40,471 nt of DNA from Martinezella lusitana (GTDB taxonomy: Bacteria > Pseudomonadota > Alphaproteobacteria > Rhizobiales > Rhizobiaceae), in NCBI RefSeq assembly GCF_900094565.1, contig NZ_FMAF01000044.1:1-40471 (forward strand), in the 5' to 3' direction. The notes under the pieces are model-generated. The model worked only from the letters and a program-made list of their open reading frames with translations. It did not search any database and had not been told where the DNA came from. Below, in pieces: positions 18,584-27,832 of the stretch (position 1 is the first letter of the stretch; each line of letters begins with the position of its first letter). The position numbers and the translations under genes are program-made.

Positions 18584-19621
18584 TCAATTCCAGTCCATGA
18601 CCACCTTGCCGGAGTTGCCGGAGCGCATAGCTTCGAAGCCCTCGCGAAAATCATCTATGCCGATACGATGGGTGATGACGGGCGATACATCGAGACCACC
18701 TTGCACGAAGGCGATCATCTTGTACCAGGTCTCGAACATCTCGCGACCGTAGATGCCTTTCAGGTTCAGCATCTTGAAGATGACTTTGTTCCAGTCGATC
18801 TCGAAGCCGGCCGGCGCGATGCCGAGAATGGCGATCTTGCCGCCATTGTTCATCTTGTCGATCATATCGCGAAAGGCCGGTGCCGCGCCCGACATTTCCA
18901 GACCGACGTCGAAGCCTTCGGTCATGCCGATGGCTTTCATCACATCGGCGAGGTTCTCCTTCGAAGCGTCGACGACATGCTCGATGCCGACCTTGCGGGC
19001 AAGTGCCAGCCGGGTGGGATTGATATCGGTGATGACGACCTTGCGCGCGCCGGAGCGCTTGGCGACCATGGCACCCATGATGCCGATCGGGCCTGCGCCC
19101 GTCACGAGCACGTCCTCGCCGACCAGATCGAAGGAAAGTGCCGTATGCACAGCGTTGCCGAACGGGTCGAAGATCGCGGCGACTTCATCCGGAATATCGT
19201 CGGGGATCGGAACGACGTTGGATTCGGGAATGCAGACGAATTCGCCGAAGGAGCCGGGTCGATTGACGCCGACGCCAAGCGTGTTGCGGCAGAGGTGGCC
19301 TCTGCCCGCGCGGCAGTTGCGGCATTTGCCGCAGACGATGTGCCCCTCGCCGGAGACGCGCTCGCCGACGTGATACTTCGTCACCGCCGAACCGACCTCG
19401 GCGATCTCGCCACAGAATTCGTGCCCAACGACCATCGGCACCGGAATGGTCTTCTGCGCCCATTGGTCCCAGTTCCAAATGTGGACATCGGTCCCGCAGA
19501 TCGCCGACTTCTTGACCCGAATCAGGACATCATTCGGCCCGACCTCGGGAACCGGAACATGCTCCATCCACAGCCCGACTTCCGGCTTGGATTTGACCAG
19601 CGCTTTCATCATGTTCGACAT
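18584..19621 (-). CDS. tdh: L-threonine 3-dehydrogenase
   Basis: Tdh oxidises L-threonine with NAD+ to 2-amino-3-ketobutyrate, which Kbl then cleaves to glycine and acetyl-CoA. The 345-residue protein is a zinc medium-chain dehydrogenase. The catalytic zinc site is C42 (ICGTD), H67 and E68 (GHE). The structural zinc cysteines are C97, C100, C103 and C111. The nucleotide fold is GAGPIG near 175-180, and residues 143-156 carry the Tdh-specific DEVAAIFDPFGN. It starts 21 bases after the kbl stop on the same strand, so the two form one operon with kbl first. The ribosome site GGAGAG is at an acceptable distance. Confidence 0.97.
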   Translation of the reverse strand: MSNMMKALVKSKPEVGLWMEHVPVPEVGPNDVLIRVKKSAICGTDVHIWNWDQWAQKTIPVPMVVGHEFCGEIAEVGSAVTKYHVGERVSGEGHIVCGKCRNCRAGRGHLCRNTLGVGVNRPGSFGEFVCIPESNVVPIPDDIPDEVAAIFDPFGNAVHTALSFDLVGEDVLVTGAGPIGIMGAMVAKRSGARKVVITDINPTRLALARKVGIEHVVDASKENLADVMKAIGMTEGFDVGLEMSGAAPAFRDMIDKMNNGGKIAILGIAPAGFEIDWNKVIFKMLNLKGIYGREMFETWYKMIAFVQGGLDVSPVITHRIGIDDFREGFEAMRSGNSGKVVMDWN

Positions 19622-19642
19622 GATCGGTTCTCTCCAACCAAT

Positions 19643-20830
19643 TCAAATGATTCCGAGTTCTCGTCCGGCTTCCGCAAAGGCGGCGATCGCCTTTTCGACA
19701 TCGGCCTTCGAGTGCGCGGCCGACATCTGCGTGCGGATGCGCGCCTGTCCCTTCGGTACGACGGGGAAGGAAAAGCCGATGACGTAGACGCCCTTTTGCA
19801 GCATCAGCGCCGCCATCTCCTGCGCCAGCTTGGCGTCGCCAAGCATGACAGGGATGATCGGGTGATCGGCGCCTGCGAGCGTGAAACCGAGCTTGGTCAT
19901 TTCGCTGCGGAAGAGTTCGGCATTGCCACGGAGACGATCGCGAAGAGCGTCGCCGTTGTCGATCAGGTCGAAGACTTTCAGCGAGGCAGCGGCGATGACC
20001 GGCGCCAGCGTGTTGGAAAAGAGATAGGGGCGCGACCGCTGCCGCAGCCAATCGACGATTTCGCCTCTGGCCGAGGTATAGCCACCCGAAGCACCGCCAA
20101 GCGCCTTGCCGAGCGTGCCGGTGATGATATCGATCCGCCCCTCGACGCCGCAATGCTCCGGCGATCCCCGACCATGAGCGCCGACAAAGCCGACGGCATG
20201 GCTGTCATCGACCATGACCATGGCACCGTATTTCTCGGCCAGATCGCACACGCCGCCGAGATTGGCGATGATGCCGTCCATGGAGAAGACGCCGTCGGTC
20301 GCGATCAGCTTGAAGCGGCTGCCCTCGGCCTTCTTCAGCTCTTCCTCCAGCGCCGCCATGTCGTTGTTGGCGTAGCGGAAGCGCTTGGCCTTGGAAAGCC
20401 GCACGCCATCGATGATCGAGGCATGGTTGAGCGCATCCGAGATAATGGCGTCTTCCTCCGACAGCAGCGTCTCGAACAGCCCGCCATTGGCATCGAAGCA
20501 GGAGGAGTAGAGGATGGTATCCTCCATGCCGAGAAACGCCGAAATCCGCGCTTCCAGCTGCTTGTGCTCTTCCTGCGTGCCGCAGATGAAGCGAACCGAG
20601 GCCATGCCGTAGCCGTAGCGATCGAGCCCCTTTTTTGCCGCCTCGGCAAGCTCCTCGTTGTCGGCGAGGCCAAGGTAATTGTTGGCGCAGAAATTGAGCA
20701 CGCGGGCGCCGCCGACGACAGCGATTTCACCGGCTTGCTTGGAGGTGATGACGCGCTCGGGCTTGTAGAGACCAGCTTCTTTCAAGCCGAGAAGTTCTTT
20801 GCGCAGATGTGATAGAAATTCTGAGGTCAT
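19643..20830 (-). CDS. kbl: glycine C-acetyltransferase (2-amino-3-ketobutyrate CoA ligase)
   Basis: Kbl is a PLP enzyme of the alpha-oxoamine synthase family. It splits 2-amino-3-ketobutyrate with CoA into glycine and acetyl-CoA, completing threonine breakdown. The 395-residue length is standard. The PLP lysine is K242 in TGTLGKALGGASGG, the aspartate/histidine site is VMVDDSHAVGFVG, and the N-terminal NFCANNYLGLA motif is present. The operon order kbl-tdh matches that of other proteobacteria. Divergent from the SDR gene, with 263 bases between the starts. Confidence 0.97.
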   Translation of the reverse strand: MTSEFLSHLRKELLGLKEAGLYKPERVITSKQAGEIAVVGGARVLNFCANNYLGLADNEELAEAAKKGLDRYGYGMASVRFICGTQEEHKQLEARISAFLGMEDTILYSSCFDANGGLFETLLSEEDAIISDALNHASIIDGVRLSKAKRFRYANNDMAALEEELKKAEGSRFKLIATDGVFSMDGIIANLGGVCDLAEKYGAMVMVDDSHAVGFVGAHGRGSPEHCGVEGRIDIITGTLGKALGGASGGYTSARGEIVDWLRQRSRPYLFSNTLAPVIAAASLKVFDLIDNGDALRDRLRGNAELFRSEMTKLGFTLAGADHPIIPVMLGDAKLAQEMAALMLQKGVYVIGFSFPVVPKGQARIRTQMSAAHSKADVEKAIAAFAEAGRELGII

Positions 20831-21093
20831 TGTCGCATTCCGATGCTGGTCACAGTGCCTAACTATTCAAGAAATAACACAGGATTCGGCCCCTTGCTGC
20901 ATCCAGCAGCGGCAAAAATGCGTAGCGCCGTGACGTCGGCGCGATAGGGAGCAGGTTCGATATTATCTGTCAAACTGACCCGGATATACGCAAGTTCTTG
21001 GCCAGGGTTCATCGGTTGCTATTGCAAAAATTACTTGACTGAGTCCATTATCTTGCTGCAGGTCGATCTTGATCGCATGATAGAGGGAGAGCA

Positions 21094-21864
21094 ATGAGCA
21101 TATATCACAGATTCTCCCTCGCGGGACGGGTCGTGCTCGTCACCGGCGGCGGGCGAGGCCTTGGGTTCGAAATGGCGAAAGCACTTGCCGACGCGGGAGC
21201 GCATGTCATCGTCAATGGGCGCACGATCGCAACGGTAGACAGCGCCGTGAAAGCCATTCAAGCAGCTGGCGGCTCCGCCGAAGCAGCAGCTTTCGACATT
21301 GCCGACCGTGAAGCGCAGCGCGCGGCGATGGCGGATATCGAGAAAAATCATAGCCGGCTCGACATATTGATCAACAATGTCGGCGCCCGCGACAGACGGC
21401 CCTTGGCCGACTTCGACGACGAAGCGATTCTCGCCCTCCTCAACACGGATCTGGCCGCCTCGATCACGCTCTCGCGCGATGCCGCCCGCCTGATGAAACG
21501 CCACAATCATGGGCGGCTGATCTCGGTCACCTCGATCAGCGGCCAAGTCGTCATGCCTGGCGACTGCGTCTACCCCGCAGCCAAACAGGGGCTGACCGGC
21601 CTTATGCGCGGCATGGCGGTGGAATTCGGCCCCTACGGCATCACCAGCAATGCCATCGCTCCAGGCTGGTTCGCGACGGAAACGAATGCCGCGATGGCCT
21701 CGAATGAGGAACTGGTCTCTTTCGTGCGCCAGCGCATCCCGGTTCAGCGCTGGGGACGGCCGGACGAGATCGCGGGCGCTGCATTGTTCCTCGCCAGCGA
21801 CGCTGCCTCCTTCGTCAACGGCCATGTCTTGACCGTCGACGGTGGCATGACCGTACGCATGTAG
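21094..21864 (+). CDS. SDR family oxidoreductase (gluconate 5-dehydrogenase-like)
   Basis: The 256-residue classical short-chain dehydrogenase has the nucleotide loop TGGGRGLG near residues 14-21, NNVG in place of NNAG, and the Ser-Tyr-Lys site (TSISGQ..., then YPAAK). The opening FSLAGRVVLVTGGGRGLG and the overall pattern resemble gluconate 5-dehydrogenase/IdnO-type enzymes, but the substrate is only a guess. Residue pattern at the end of strand 2 (NGRT) favours NADP(H). The ribosome site AGGGAGA precedes the ATG. It is divergent from kbl and convergent with recQ; no sugar-acid genes are adjacent. Confidence 0.85.
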   Translation: MSIYHRFSLAGRVVLVTGGGRGLGFEMAKALADAGAHVIVNGRTIATVDSAVKAIQAAGGSAEAAAFDIADREAQRAAMADIEKNHSRLDILINNVGARDRRPLADFDDEAILALLNTDLAASITLSRDAARLMKRHNHGRLISVTSISGQVVMPGDCVYPAAKQGLTGLMRGMAVEFGPYGITSNAIAPGWFATETNAAMASNEELVSFVRQRIPVQRWGRPDEIAGAALFLASDAASFVNGHVLTVDGGMTVRM

Positions 21865-21902
21865 CGTGAGATTGTCTCGATTTCACATTTAGATGCGAAA
21901 TG

Positions 21903-23783
21903 TCACCGGCCGGTGAAATCTGAAATCACTGCGAGAAACGCATCCCCGTAGCGTTCGAGCTTCGACTGCCCAACGCCCGAAATCCCGAGGAGTGCCTTAT
22001 GGTTCTTCGGCCGCTCCGTCGCAAAGGCGATAAGGGTCGTGTCCGGAAAGACGACATAGGGCGGCACGCCCAGTTCTTTGGCGATCCTGGTCCGCTCGGC
22101 GCGCAGCGCATCGAACAGAGCCTGCGCCTCGCCGGCAAGACCATGTGCCGGTTTCTCCGACCGTCCCGCCTTCTTGTTCCGGCGACCCGCTTCCGGCCGA
22201 TCCTTGCGAAAGAAGACCTGCCGCTCGCGTTTGAAGACCGCCCTCGCCTGGTCTTCGAGTTTCATCGCGCCAAAAGCCGTATGATCGACGGTGATGAAGC
22301 CGTTCGCCAGCAATTGCCGGAAGATCGATTGCCAGGTGCGAGACGGAATATCCTTTCCGGCGCCGAAAACGGGCATATCGACATGGCCGAACCGCTCCGT
22401 CTTGTCATTGACCGTGCCCATCAGCACATCGATCACATGACCCGTGCCGAAACGCTCACCGGTGCGATAGACCGCCGCCAGCGCCTTGATTGCTGCTTCC
22501 GTGCCGTCCCAGGTCTCCACAGGTTTCAGGCAGGTATCGCAATTGCCGCAACCGCCGCCATGCGCCTCGCCGAAATGCGCAAGAATGGCCTGTCGCCGGC
22601 AGCCGGCCGTTTCGCAGATGGCGAGCAGCGCATTGAGCTTTCCTCGCTCCACGCGCTTGATCTCTTCGGCTGCATTGCCCTCATCGATCATGCGCCGCCG
22701 CTGGATGACATCGGCCATGCCGTAAGCCATCCAAACCTCGGACGGTAGGCCGTCACGCCCGGCACGACCTGTCTCCTGATAATAGGCCTCGACCGAACCC
22801 GGCAGATCGAGATGGGCGACATAGCGCACGTTCGGCTTGTCGATGCCCATGCCGAAGGCGACTGTCGCGACAAGGCAAAGGTCTTCTTCTTTCAGGAAGG
22901 CATCCTGATTGGCATCGCGAAGCGATCGGTCCATCCCCGCGTGATAGGCGAGCGCCCGGATGCCCTGCCCATTCAGCCATTCAGCCGTATCCTCGACCTT
23001 TGCCCGCGACAGGCAGTAGACGATGCCGCTGTCGCCGCGGTGGCCATCGAGAAAGCGCAGCAATTGCTGGCGCGGCTGATCGCGCTCGACAATTTCATAG
23101 GCAATATTCGGCCGGTCGAAACTGGTGGTGAAAACCTTGGCACCGTCGAGAGCAAGCCGCTCGATGATATCGTCGCGGGTATGCGGATCGGCCGTCGCCG
23201 TCAGCGCGATGCGCGGCACGCCGGGAAAAAGTTCCGCAAGCTTGCCCAGATCCCGATATTCCGGCCTGAAATCATGCCCCCATTGAGACACGCAATGCGC
23301 TTCGTCTATCGCAAACAGCGCGATCTTCGCCCTGGCGATCATCTGCTGGAAGCCATCGGTGAGAATGCGCTCGGGCGTCACATAGAGCATGTCGAGCGTG
23401 CCGCTGGAGACGGCGCGATAGACATCGCTCGCCTCATCGCGCGACAGGGATGAATTCAAGGCCGCCGCGCGGATGCCGAGCTGTTTCATCGCCTCCACCT
23501 GATCCCGCATCAAGGCGATCAGCGGCGAAACGACAATGCCGATACCGTTACGGCAAAGTGCGGGAATCTGGAAACACAGCGACTTGCCGGCCCCGGTCGG
23601 AAACAGCACGACGGCATCGCCGCCGGAGACGACATGCTCGACCACCTGCTGCTGCTTGCCGCGAAACGCGGTATAACCATAGACACGCTTCAGCACATCG
23701 AGCGGCGCGGGCGCCCCGGCACGATCGCCGAACAAGGCATCATCGGCGGAAAATCGCGGTTCCAGTCTATCCGGCAGTGACAT
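21903..23783 (-). CDS. recQ: ATP-dependent DNA helicase RecQ
   Basis: RecQ is a 3'-5' DNA helicase of recombination and fork repair. The 626-residue protein has Walker A FPTGAGKS (K67), the DEAH box at 160-163 (IDEAHCVSQWGHDF), and helicase motif V/VI segments ending in QETGRAGRDG. The RQC zinc site has cysteines in CETAGCRR and GCGNCDTC. A C-terminal HRDC domain follows (LGISGVGQSKLERYG), so all three family domains are present. It starts 7 bases after the dnaG stop, so the two are almost certainly one transcript, coupling priming and repair helicase expression. Confidence 0.96.
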   Translation of the reverse strand: MSLPDRLEPRFSADDALFGDRAGAPAPLDVLKRVYGYTAFRGKQQQVVEHVVSGGDAVVLFPTGAGKSLCFQIPALCRNGIGIVVSPLIALMRDQVEAMKQLGIRAAALNSSLSRDEASDVYRAVSSGTLDMLYVTPERILTDGFQQMIARAKIALFAIDEAHCVSQWGHDFRPEYRDLGKLAELFPGVPRIALTATADPHTRDDIIERLALDGAKVFTTSFDRPNIAYEIVERDQPRQQLLRFLDGHRGDSGIVYCLSRAKVEDTAEWLNGQGIRALAYHAGMDRSLRDANQDAFLKEEDLCLVATVAFGMGIDKPNVRYVAHLDLPGSVEAYYQETGRAGRDGLPSEVWMAYGMADVIQRRRMIDEGNAAEEIKRVERGKLNALLAICETAGCRRQAILAHFGEAHGGGCGNCDTCLKPVETWDGTEAAIKALAAVYRTGERFGTGHVIDVLMGTVNDKTERFGHVDMPVFGAGKDIPSRTWQSIFRQLLANGFITVDHTAFGAMKLEDQARAVFKRERQVFFRKDRPEAGRRNKKAGRSEKPAHGLAGEAQALFDALRAERTRIAKELGVPPYVVFPDTTLIAFATERPKNHKALLGISGVGQSKLERYGDAFLAVISDFTGR

Positions 23784-23790
23784 CTATTCC

Positions 23791-25779
23791 CTACTTTCCC
23801 GCAGCGCTTTTGACTCGGCCGGAAAGCACACCAAAGCCATCGATGATCGCCTCCTGGTTTTCCAGCCGCACCGCTTCGAGCTGCACTTCCTGCAAGGCGC
23901 GCATCAACTGCTCGATAAGCTCGCCGTCACTATCTTCCGTTGCCTCGGCAATCGCGCCTTCCAATTCGATCTTGTGCCAGCGCAGTGCCTTGGAACGCTT
24001 GTGAAGCGCCAACGCCTGGCGATAGCCTTCGCGCGCGTCTTCCATCGCGGCTTCCTCGGTTGCCGTCCATAGCCTGGCGTTGCGGACCTGCTGGTCGAGA
24101 TTCTTCAGCAATGAGCCGAAGTCCTGTTCCTCCAACTGCTCGACCAGCCGCTCGCGGATGAGCTGCGGTGCGGCCATGGCTGCGGCGATCCCGAGAACTG
24201 CCGACCAGAGACGCTGCAATTCGCGGCTCTCGTAGTCGATAGCGGCGATCTCGTCATATTCGTCCTGCAACAGCAGCGGATGATTGACGATGGTCAGCGC
24301 CAGAACGCTTTCGCGCAGGCTCGGAATGTCCTGATGCCCCTTGATCATGGCCGAACGCGTCAAGCGATCGGACGCCGTCGTACTGACCGGCCGATCGCGG
24401 CCCTGCTGCCCGCCGCGACCGGTGAAATTGCGGCCATTGCCATCACGGGAAAAGCCTCGCCCCTGCTGATTGCCGCCACGCTGGAACTGCGGCTGGAAGA
24501 GACTGTTCAACCGCTCGCGCATATTCTGCTGATAGTGTCGGCGGACATCCTCGTCCACGATAACAGACACGATGCGCCTCAGCCGGGCTTCGAGTTCCGC
24601 CCGCGCCTCAGGCGTTTCGAACGTGCCGCTACCGGCCTCTCTGACCCAGATCAGATCGGCCAGCGGCTTTGCCTGTGCGAGAACCTTGTCGAAAGGCGCA
24701 CGACCGTCGTGACGGACGAGATCGTCCGGATCCTTACCATCAGGCAGCAGTGCGAAACGGACGGTGCGGCCCGGCTTGATATGCGGCAGCGCCAGGTCGG
24801 CGGCGCGGTTGGCGGCGCGAAATCCCGCGCCATCGCCATCAAAGCAGAGCACCGGCTCCGGCGTCATTTTCCACAGGAGATCCAGCTGATTCTCTGTCAA
24901 CGCCGTGCCGAGGGGCGCAACGGCATTCTCGATGCCCGCCTGATGCAGGGCTATGACATCCATATAGCCTTCGACGGCAATGATAGTGCCTGCGCCGTCG
25001 GCACCCTGGGCAGCGCGGCGCGCGCGTGTGAAATTATAAAGCACATTGCCCTTGTGGAAGAGCTCGGTCTCGTTGGAATTGAGATATTTCGCCGGCGCGT
25101 CCGATGACATGGCGCGGCCGCCGAAGGCGATCACCTTCTCGCGCGACGACAGGATCGGAAACATGATGCGATCCCGGAAGCGATCGTATGAGACCGGCAC
25201 GTTCTCGTGCACGACCAGGCCGCAGGCTTCCATCTGCTCCTTCAATACGCCCTTGCCGGCAAGAAACTCCTTCAGCGCATTGCGGCTGTCAGGGGAATAG
25301 CCGAGACGGAAAGTCTCGATGGTGCGGCCGGTCAGACCACGATCGCGCAGATAGGCGCGAGCACGGGCGCCGTTGGCAGTCTGCAGCTGATCCTGAAAGA
25401 ACTGAGCCGCCATCTCCATGACGTCGAGCAGCGACGTGCGCTCCTTCTCCCGCTTTGCCTCCACGGGATCGGCCACAGGCATGGGGACGCCCGCCATGTC
25501 GGCGATCTGCTGCACCGCCTCGGGAAAGCTCAGTCCCTCCAGCTCGGTGAGGAAACGGAAATGATCGCCCGTCACGCCGCAGCCGAAGCAGTGATAGCGG
25601 CCCTTGCGATCCTCACAGTGGAAACTCGGCGACTTCTCGCCATGGAAAGGGCAGCAGGCCCAAAAATCTCCACGCGGCACGTTGGTCTTGCGGCGGTCCC
25701 AGCTCACGCGACGACCGATCACGTCCGAAATCAGAACGCGGTCGCGAATCTCATCGAGAAACGTATTGGAAAATCGCAT
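23791..25779 (-). CDS. dnaG: DNA primase DnaG
   Basis: DnaG makes the RNA primers used at the replication fork. The protein from the ATG at 25779 is 662 residues. The N-terminal CHC2 zinc ribbon has C43, H46, C64 and C67 (CCPFHGEKSPSF and YHCFGCG). The TOPRIM catalytic centre has E270 (VEGYMD) and D314/D316 (FDGDGAG). A Gly/Arg/Gln-rich linker of about 35 residues (GGNQQGRGFS..., GRGGQQGRDR) separates the polymerase part from the C-terminal DnaB-binding helical domain. The open frame reaches 25845, but the AGAGGT ribosome site and the homologous MRFSNTFLDEIR start support 25779. recQ follows immediately. Confidence 0.96.
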   Translation of the reverse strand: MRFSNTFLDEIRDRVLISDVIGRRVSWDRRKTNVPRGDFWACCPFHGEKSPSFHCEDRKGRYHCFGCGVTGDHFRFLTELEGLSFPEAVQQIADMAGVPMPVADPVEAKREKERTSLLDVMEMAAQFFQDQLQTANGARARAYLRDRGLTGRTIETFRLGYSPDSRNALKEFLAGKGVLKEQMEACGLVVHENVPVSYDRFRDRIMFPILSSREKVIAFGGRAMSSDAPAKYLNSNETELFHKGNVLYNFTRARRAAQGADGAGTIIAVEGYMDVIALHQAGIENAVAPLGTALTENQLDLLWKMTPEPVLCFDGDGAGFRAANRAADLALPHIKPGRTVRFALLPDGKDPDDLVRHDGRAPFDKVLAQAKPLADLIWVREAGSGTFETPEARAELEARLRRIVSVIVDEDVRRHYQQNMRERLNSLFQPQFQRGGNQQGRGFSRDGNGRNFTGRGGQQGRDRPVSTTASDRLTRSAMIKGHQDIPSLRESVLALTIVNHPLLLQDEYDEIAAIDYESRELQRLWSAVLGIAAAMAAPQLIRERLVEQLEEQDFGSLLKNLDQQVRNARLWTATEEAAMEDAREGYRQALALHKRSKALRWHKIELEGAIAEATEDSDGELIEQLMRALQEVQLEAVRLENQEAIIDGFGVLSGRVKSAAGK

Positions 25780-26348
25780 GGCTACCTCTGGCTTATCCCA
25801 TATAAACAGGAATGGCGCGCATTGCCACGACGACACGACCGGCACACACGGTATTCACAGCCCTTTGCAGGCAATTGCAATTTCATCGTCTTGATCACAA
25901 CTTCGTGAGGTTATTACCAGGATCAGGCCGCGCGCACCGGCTTGAGGCGTCGTTTCCGAGTCACCAAAAACACGATCGATATTGACCTCACTTAGCCGGA
26001 ATTAAGTGTTCGGCCGACCTAACGAGCATCGGCCTTTGCGGAAAAGACGCGAAAAAGCAAAGACTTGCACACCTTGAAGTGGATGGAACAGTGCGTCGGA
26101 CGCATCTCGAACAATCAGTAGCTGCAATGCTCGATGCCTGCGACCCATCTGTTTGGTGGCGCATTTACGGCATGGTTCGTAAGCCAAACATTATTTTTTT
26201 GTAATTTGATTGTTGATGTGCGGCGCAATAGCGTTCTTCTCACGGGGCGAGACAAGCCGGCGAAGAAAATTGCTTCGCGACGCGACATGCCGAGACGCCC
26301 CACGAACGGGAAGCCATCAGGTACAGGGCTTTCAGTTTAGGAGAGGAA
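25780..26348. other. long intergenic region upstream of dnaG
   Basis: About 570 bases between the divergent dnaG and small-protein genes show no gene I can support; open frames here lack ribosome sites and coding character. It must contain the dnaG-recQ promoter and that of the small protein at 26349. A T-rich run at 26192-26200 is the clearest A/T-rich promoter-like patch. A short non-coding RNA could be present, but I see no recognisable one. Confidence 0.4.
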
Positions 26349-26582
26349 ATGCGGGTTCTGATCGTACCCCTAGCCGCCGCGGCTATCTTCGCCACAGCTA
26401 CCTATAGCTCGGCAACGACGACCGGCAGCGCTGACGATCGGAATGTGCTCTACGCTGGCGCGCATTATCAGCTGCCGGTGGATATGAAGATCCCTGCTCT
26501 CACCGCAGGCGTTAAAGTTCAAATGTCCGGATTGACGCCGCAAGCGTTGGCTTTGCCGCAGCAAGTCAGGATTCTCAGATAA
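26349..26582 (+). CDS. small exported protein of unknown function
   Basis: The 77-residue product starts with a signal-peptide-like segment (MRVLIVPLAAAAIFATATYSSA) followed by a short mature part without cysteines (about 50 residues, ending QQVRILR). A very good ribosome site, GGAGAGGAA, directly precedes the ATG, and two strong hairpins follow the stop. Those signals, rather than homology, are why I call it a gene. It is not recognised as any family. It may be periplasmic. Confidence 0.55.
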   Translation: MRVLIVPLAAAAIFATATYSSATTTGSADDRNVLYAGAHYQLPVDMKIPALTAGVKVQMSGLTPQALALPQQVRILR

Positions 26583-26594
26583 GTTTTACGGGAT

Positions 26595-26641
26595 ACTCAG
26601 GTGGGGCACCATCCCTACCCCCGGCGCCGCCCCACCTGAGT
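26595..26641. terminator. hairpin after the small exported protein
   Basis: ACTCAGGTGGGGC (26595-26607) pairs perfectly over 13 bp with GCCCCACCTGAGT (26629-26641) around a 21-base C-rich loop. No T-run follows on the plus strand, so it may be a stabilising or attenuator-type stem rather than a classic terminator. It starts 12 bases after the stop codon. Confidence 0.5.
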
Positions 26642-26705
26642 GCCTTTGCAATAGACGTTTGATTTTTGGGCCCCACCCTGCGTCATCAAACGGCTGCAAA
26701 GCGCA

Positions 26706-26746
26706 AGAAGGCAGGAGCTCCCCCAGCTCCTGCCTTCTCTAATTTT
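26706..26746 (+). terminator. Rho-independent terminator
   Basis: AGAAGGCAGGAGCT (26706-26719) and AGCTCCTGCCTTCT (26725-26738) form a perfect 14-bp stem with a five-C loop, followed by CTAATTTT. This is the second stem downstream of the small exported protein and the better terminator of the two. Confidence 0.75.
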
Positions 26747-26830
26747 ACGATCCCAATTTTCCGATGACGGAAGCTCCGAACCTCCGCGGCAGAACATTTA
26801 GAGTTCAAATGAGGCCAGTATCTTGACGTG

Positions 26831-27832
26831 ATGGCCACAATTGATATTTCATGTATCAATAATCTAGATGATGATTTCCTAAGACAGCGTAGAGAATTGC
26901 TCAGCTCATCGGGGGATGGCTGCATGTCTTTATCCGCGAAGGAACTTGCCGATAATCCTGATTTTTTCGCTATAGTTCTCGACTATACCCGAGAAATTGT
27001 ATTGGTTTACGAAGAAAATCGCCGGATAGGCTCCGTTTTTTCTTCACAGCAGCGCTGGTTGATGGCCCTCGCCGGCTTCGCCTTATATTACGGCGGCGTA
27101 GATGGGAAGCCGCCCGGTATCCATGCCAACCGCTTCGCCGACTTTGTCGTCGAGCACGAAATCGCCAGTCACAACACGGCATTGAGCTTCATTCAGGAAA
27201 TGCTCGACCATCATTTTCTGCGCTACCAGACAGTCATGCCAGATCGTCGGGTACGACCGATGGAGCCGACAGAAGAAGCTGTCAAACAGCTTGCAAGATG
27301 GCTCGGCATTCACTTGGCGGCGCTCGACAAATTGGACGGAGGCAAACGAAGCAGCCTGCTCGCCGGGAGACCGGAACTCGTTGCGGCATTGCAGCCTGCA
27401 ATCTCGGTCAGCATCATTGCCAGCGACGCCGTCCGCCATCCAGGCGATACATTCGATCTGTTCACCTGGGCAAATTCCGGCGGCATAATCATGGATTACC
27501 TGATCTCGCGCGTCGGTATGATCGATCCGAAAACACAAAGAGCAATTGTCGGGCCGGTCGCGTTCACGGACATCTGTCGCCGTTTCCACATCTCAAGAAC
27601 GCACGCAAAGCGGCTCATGCGCAAAGCCGTAAACATGCAAAGCGTTGGCTGGACAGGCCGCTCGGGAAAAAGCGAGCTGTGGCTGTCCAGCGGCTTCATT
27701 CAGGAATATCGGAACTATCAGGCTGAAAAGTTTGCCATCATGGACGCCGCCTGGCAGCGCGCCCTCGGCATACGGCAGGCCCGTATGCCGAAGCCGAGAC
27801 TGGTCTTTACTTCAACAACTCCTTCAGGATAG
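26831..27832 (+). CDS. putative winged-helix DNA-binding protein (unknown family)
   Basis: The 333-residue protein has no signal peptide or membrane helix. A C-terminal stretch (about residues 235-290; FTDICRRFHISRTHAKRLMRKA, then a wing-like GWTGRSGKSELWLS) looks like a MarR-type winged helix. A middle segment (ANRFADFVVEHEIASHNTALSFIQEM) could be a second helix-turn-helix. I infer a regulator but cannot name its target. A GTG at 26828 directly before the ATG is an equally possible start; no clear ribosome site is visible. Codon use is slightly more AT-rich at the 5' end. Its 3' end overlaps the convergent yqeY-like gene by 26 bases. Confidence 0.75.
   Translation: MATIDISCINNLDDDFLRQRRELLSSSGDGCMSLSAKELADNPDFFAIVLDYTREIVLVYEENRRIGSVFSSQQRWLMALAGFALYYGGVDGKPPGIHANRFADFVVEHEIASHNTALSFIQEMLDHHFLRYQTVMPDRRVRPMEPTEEAVKQLARWLGIHLAALDKLDGGKRSSLLAGRPELVAALQPAISVSIIASDAVRHPGDTFDLFTWANSGGIIMDYLISRVGMIDPKTQRAIVGPVAFTDICRRFHISRTHAKRLMRKAVNMQSVGWTGRSGKSELWLSSGFIQEYRNYQAEKFAIMDAAWQRALGIRQARMPKPRLVFTSTTPSG

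Noticed and set aside
18668..20812. Long plus-strand open frame of about 714 codons opposite tdh and kbl
   Set aside because: It lies entirely antisense to two clearly real genes, and its composition (His/Asp/Arg-rich) is what the reverse strand of a high-GC gene gives; no family match or ribosome site.
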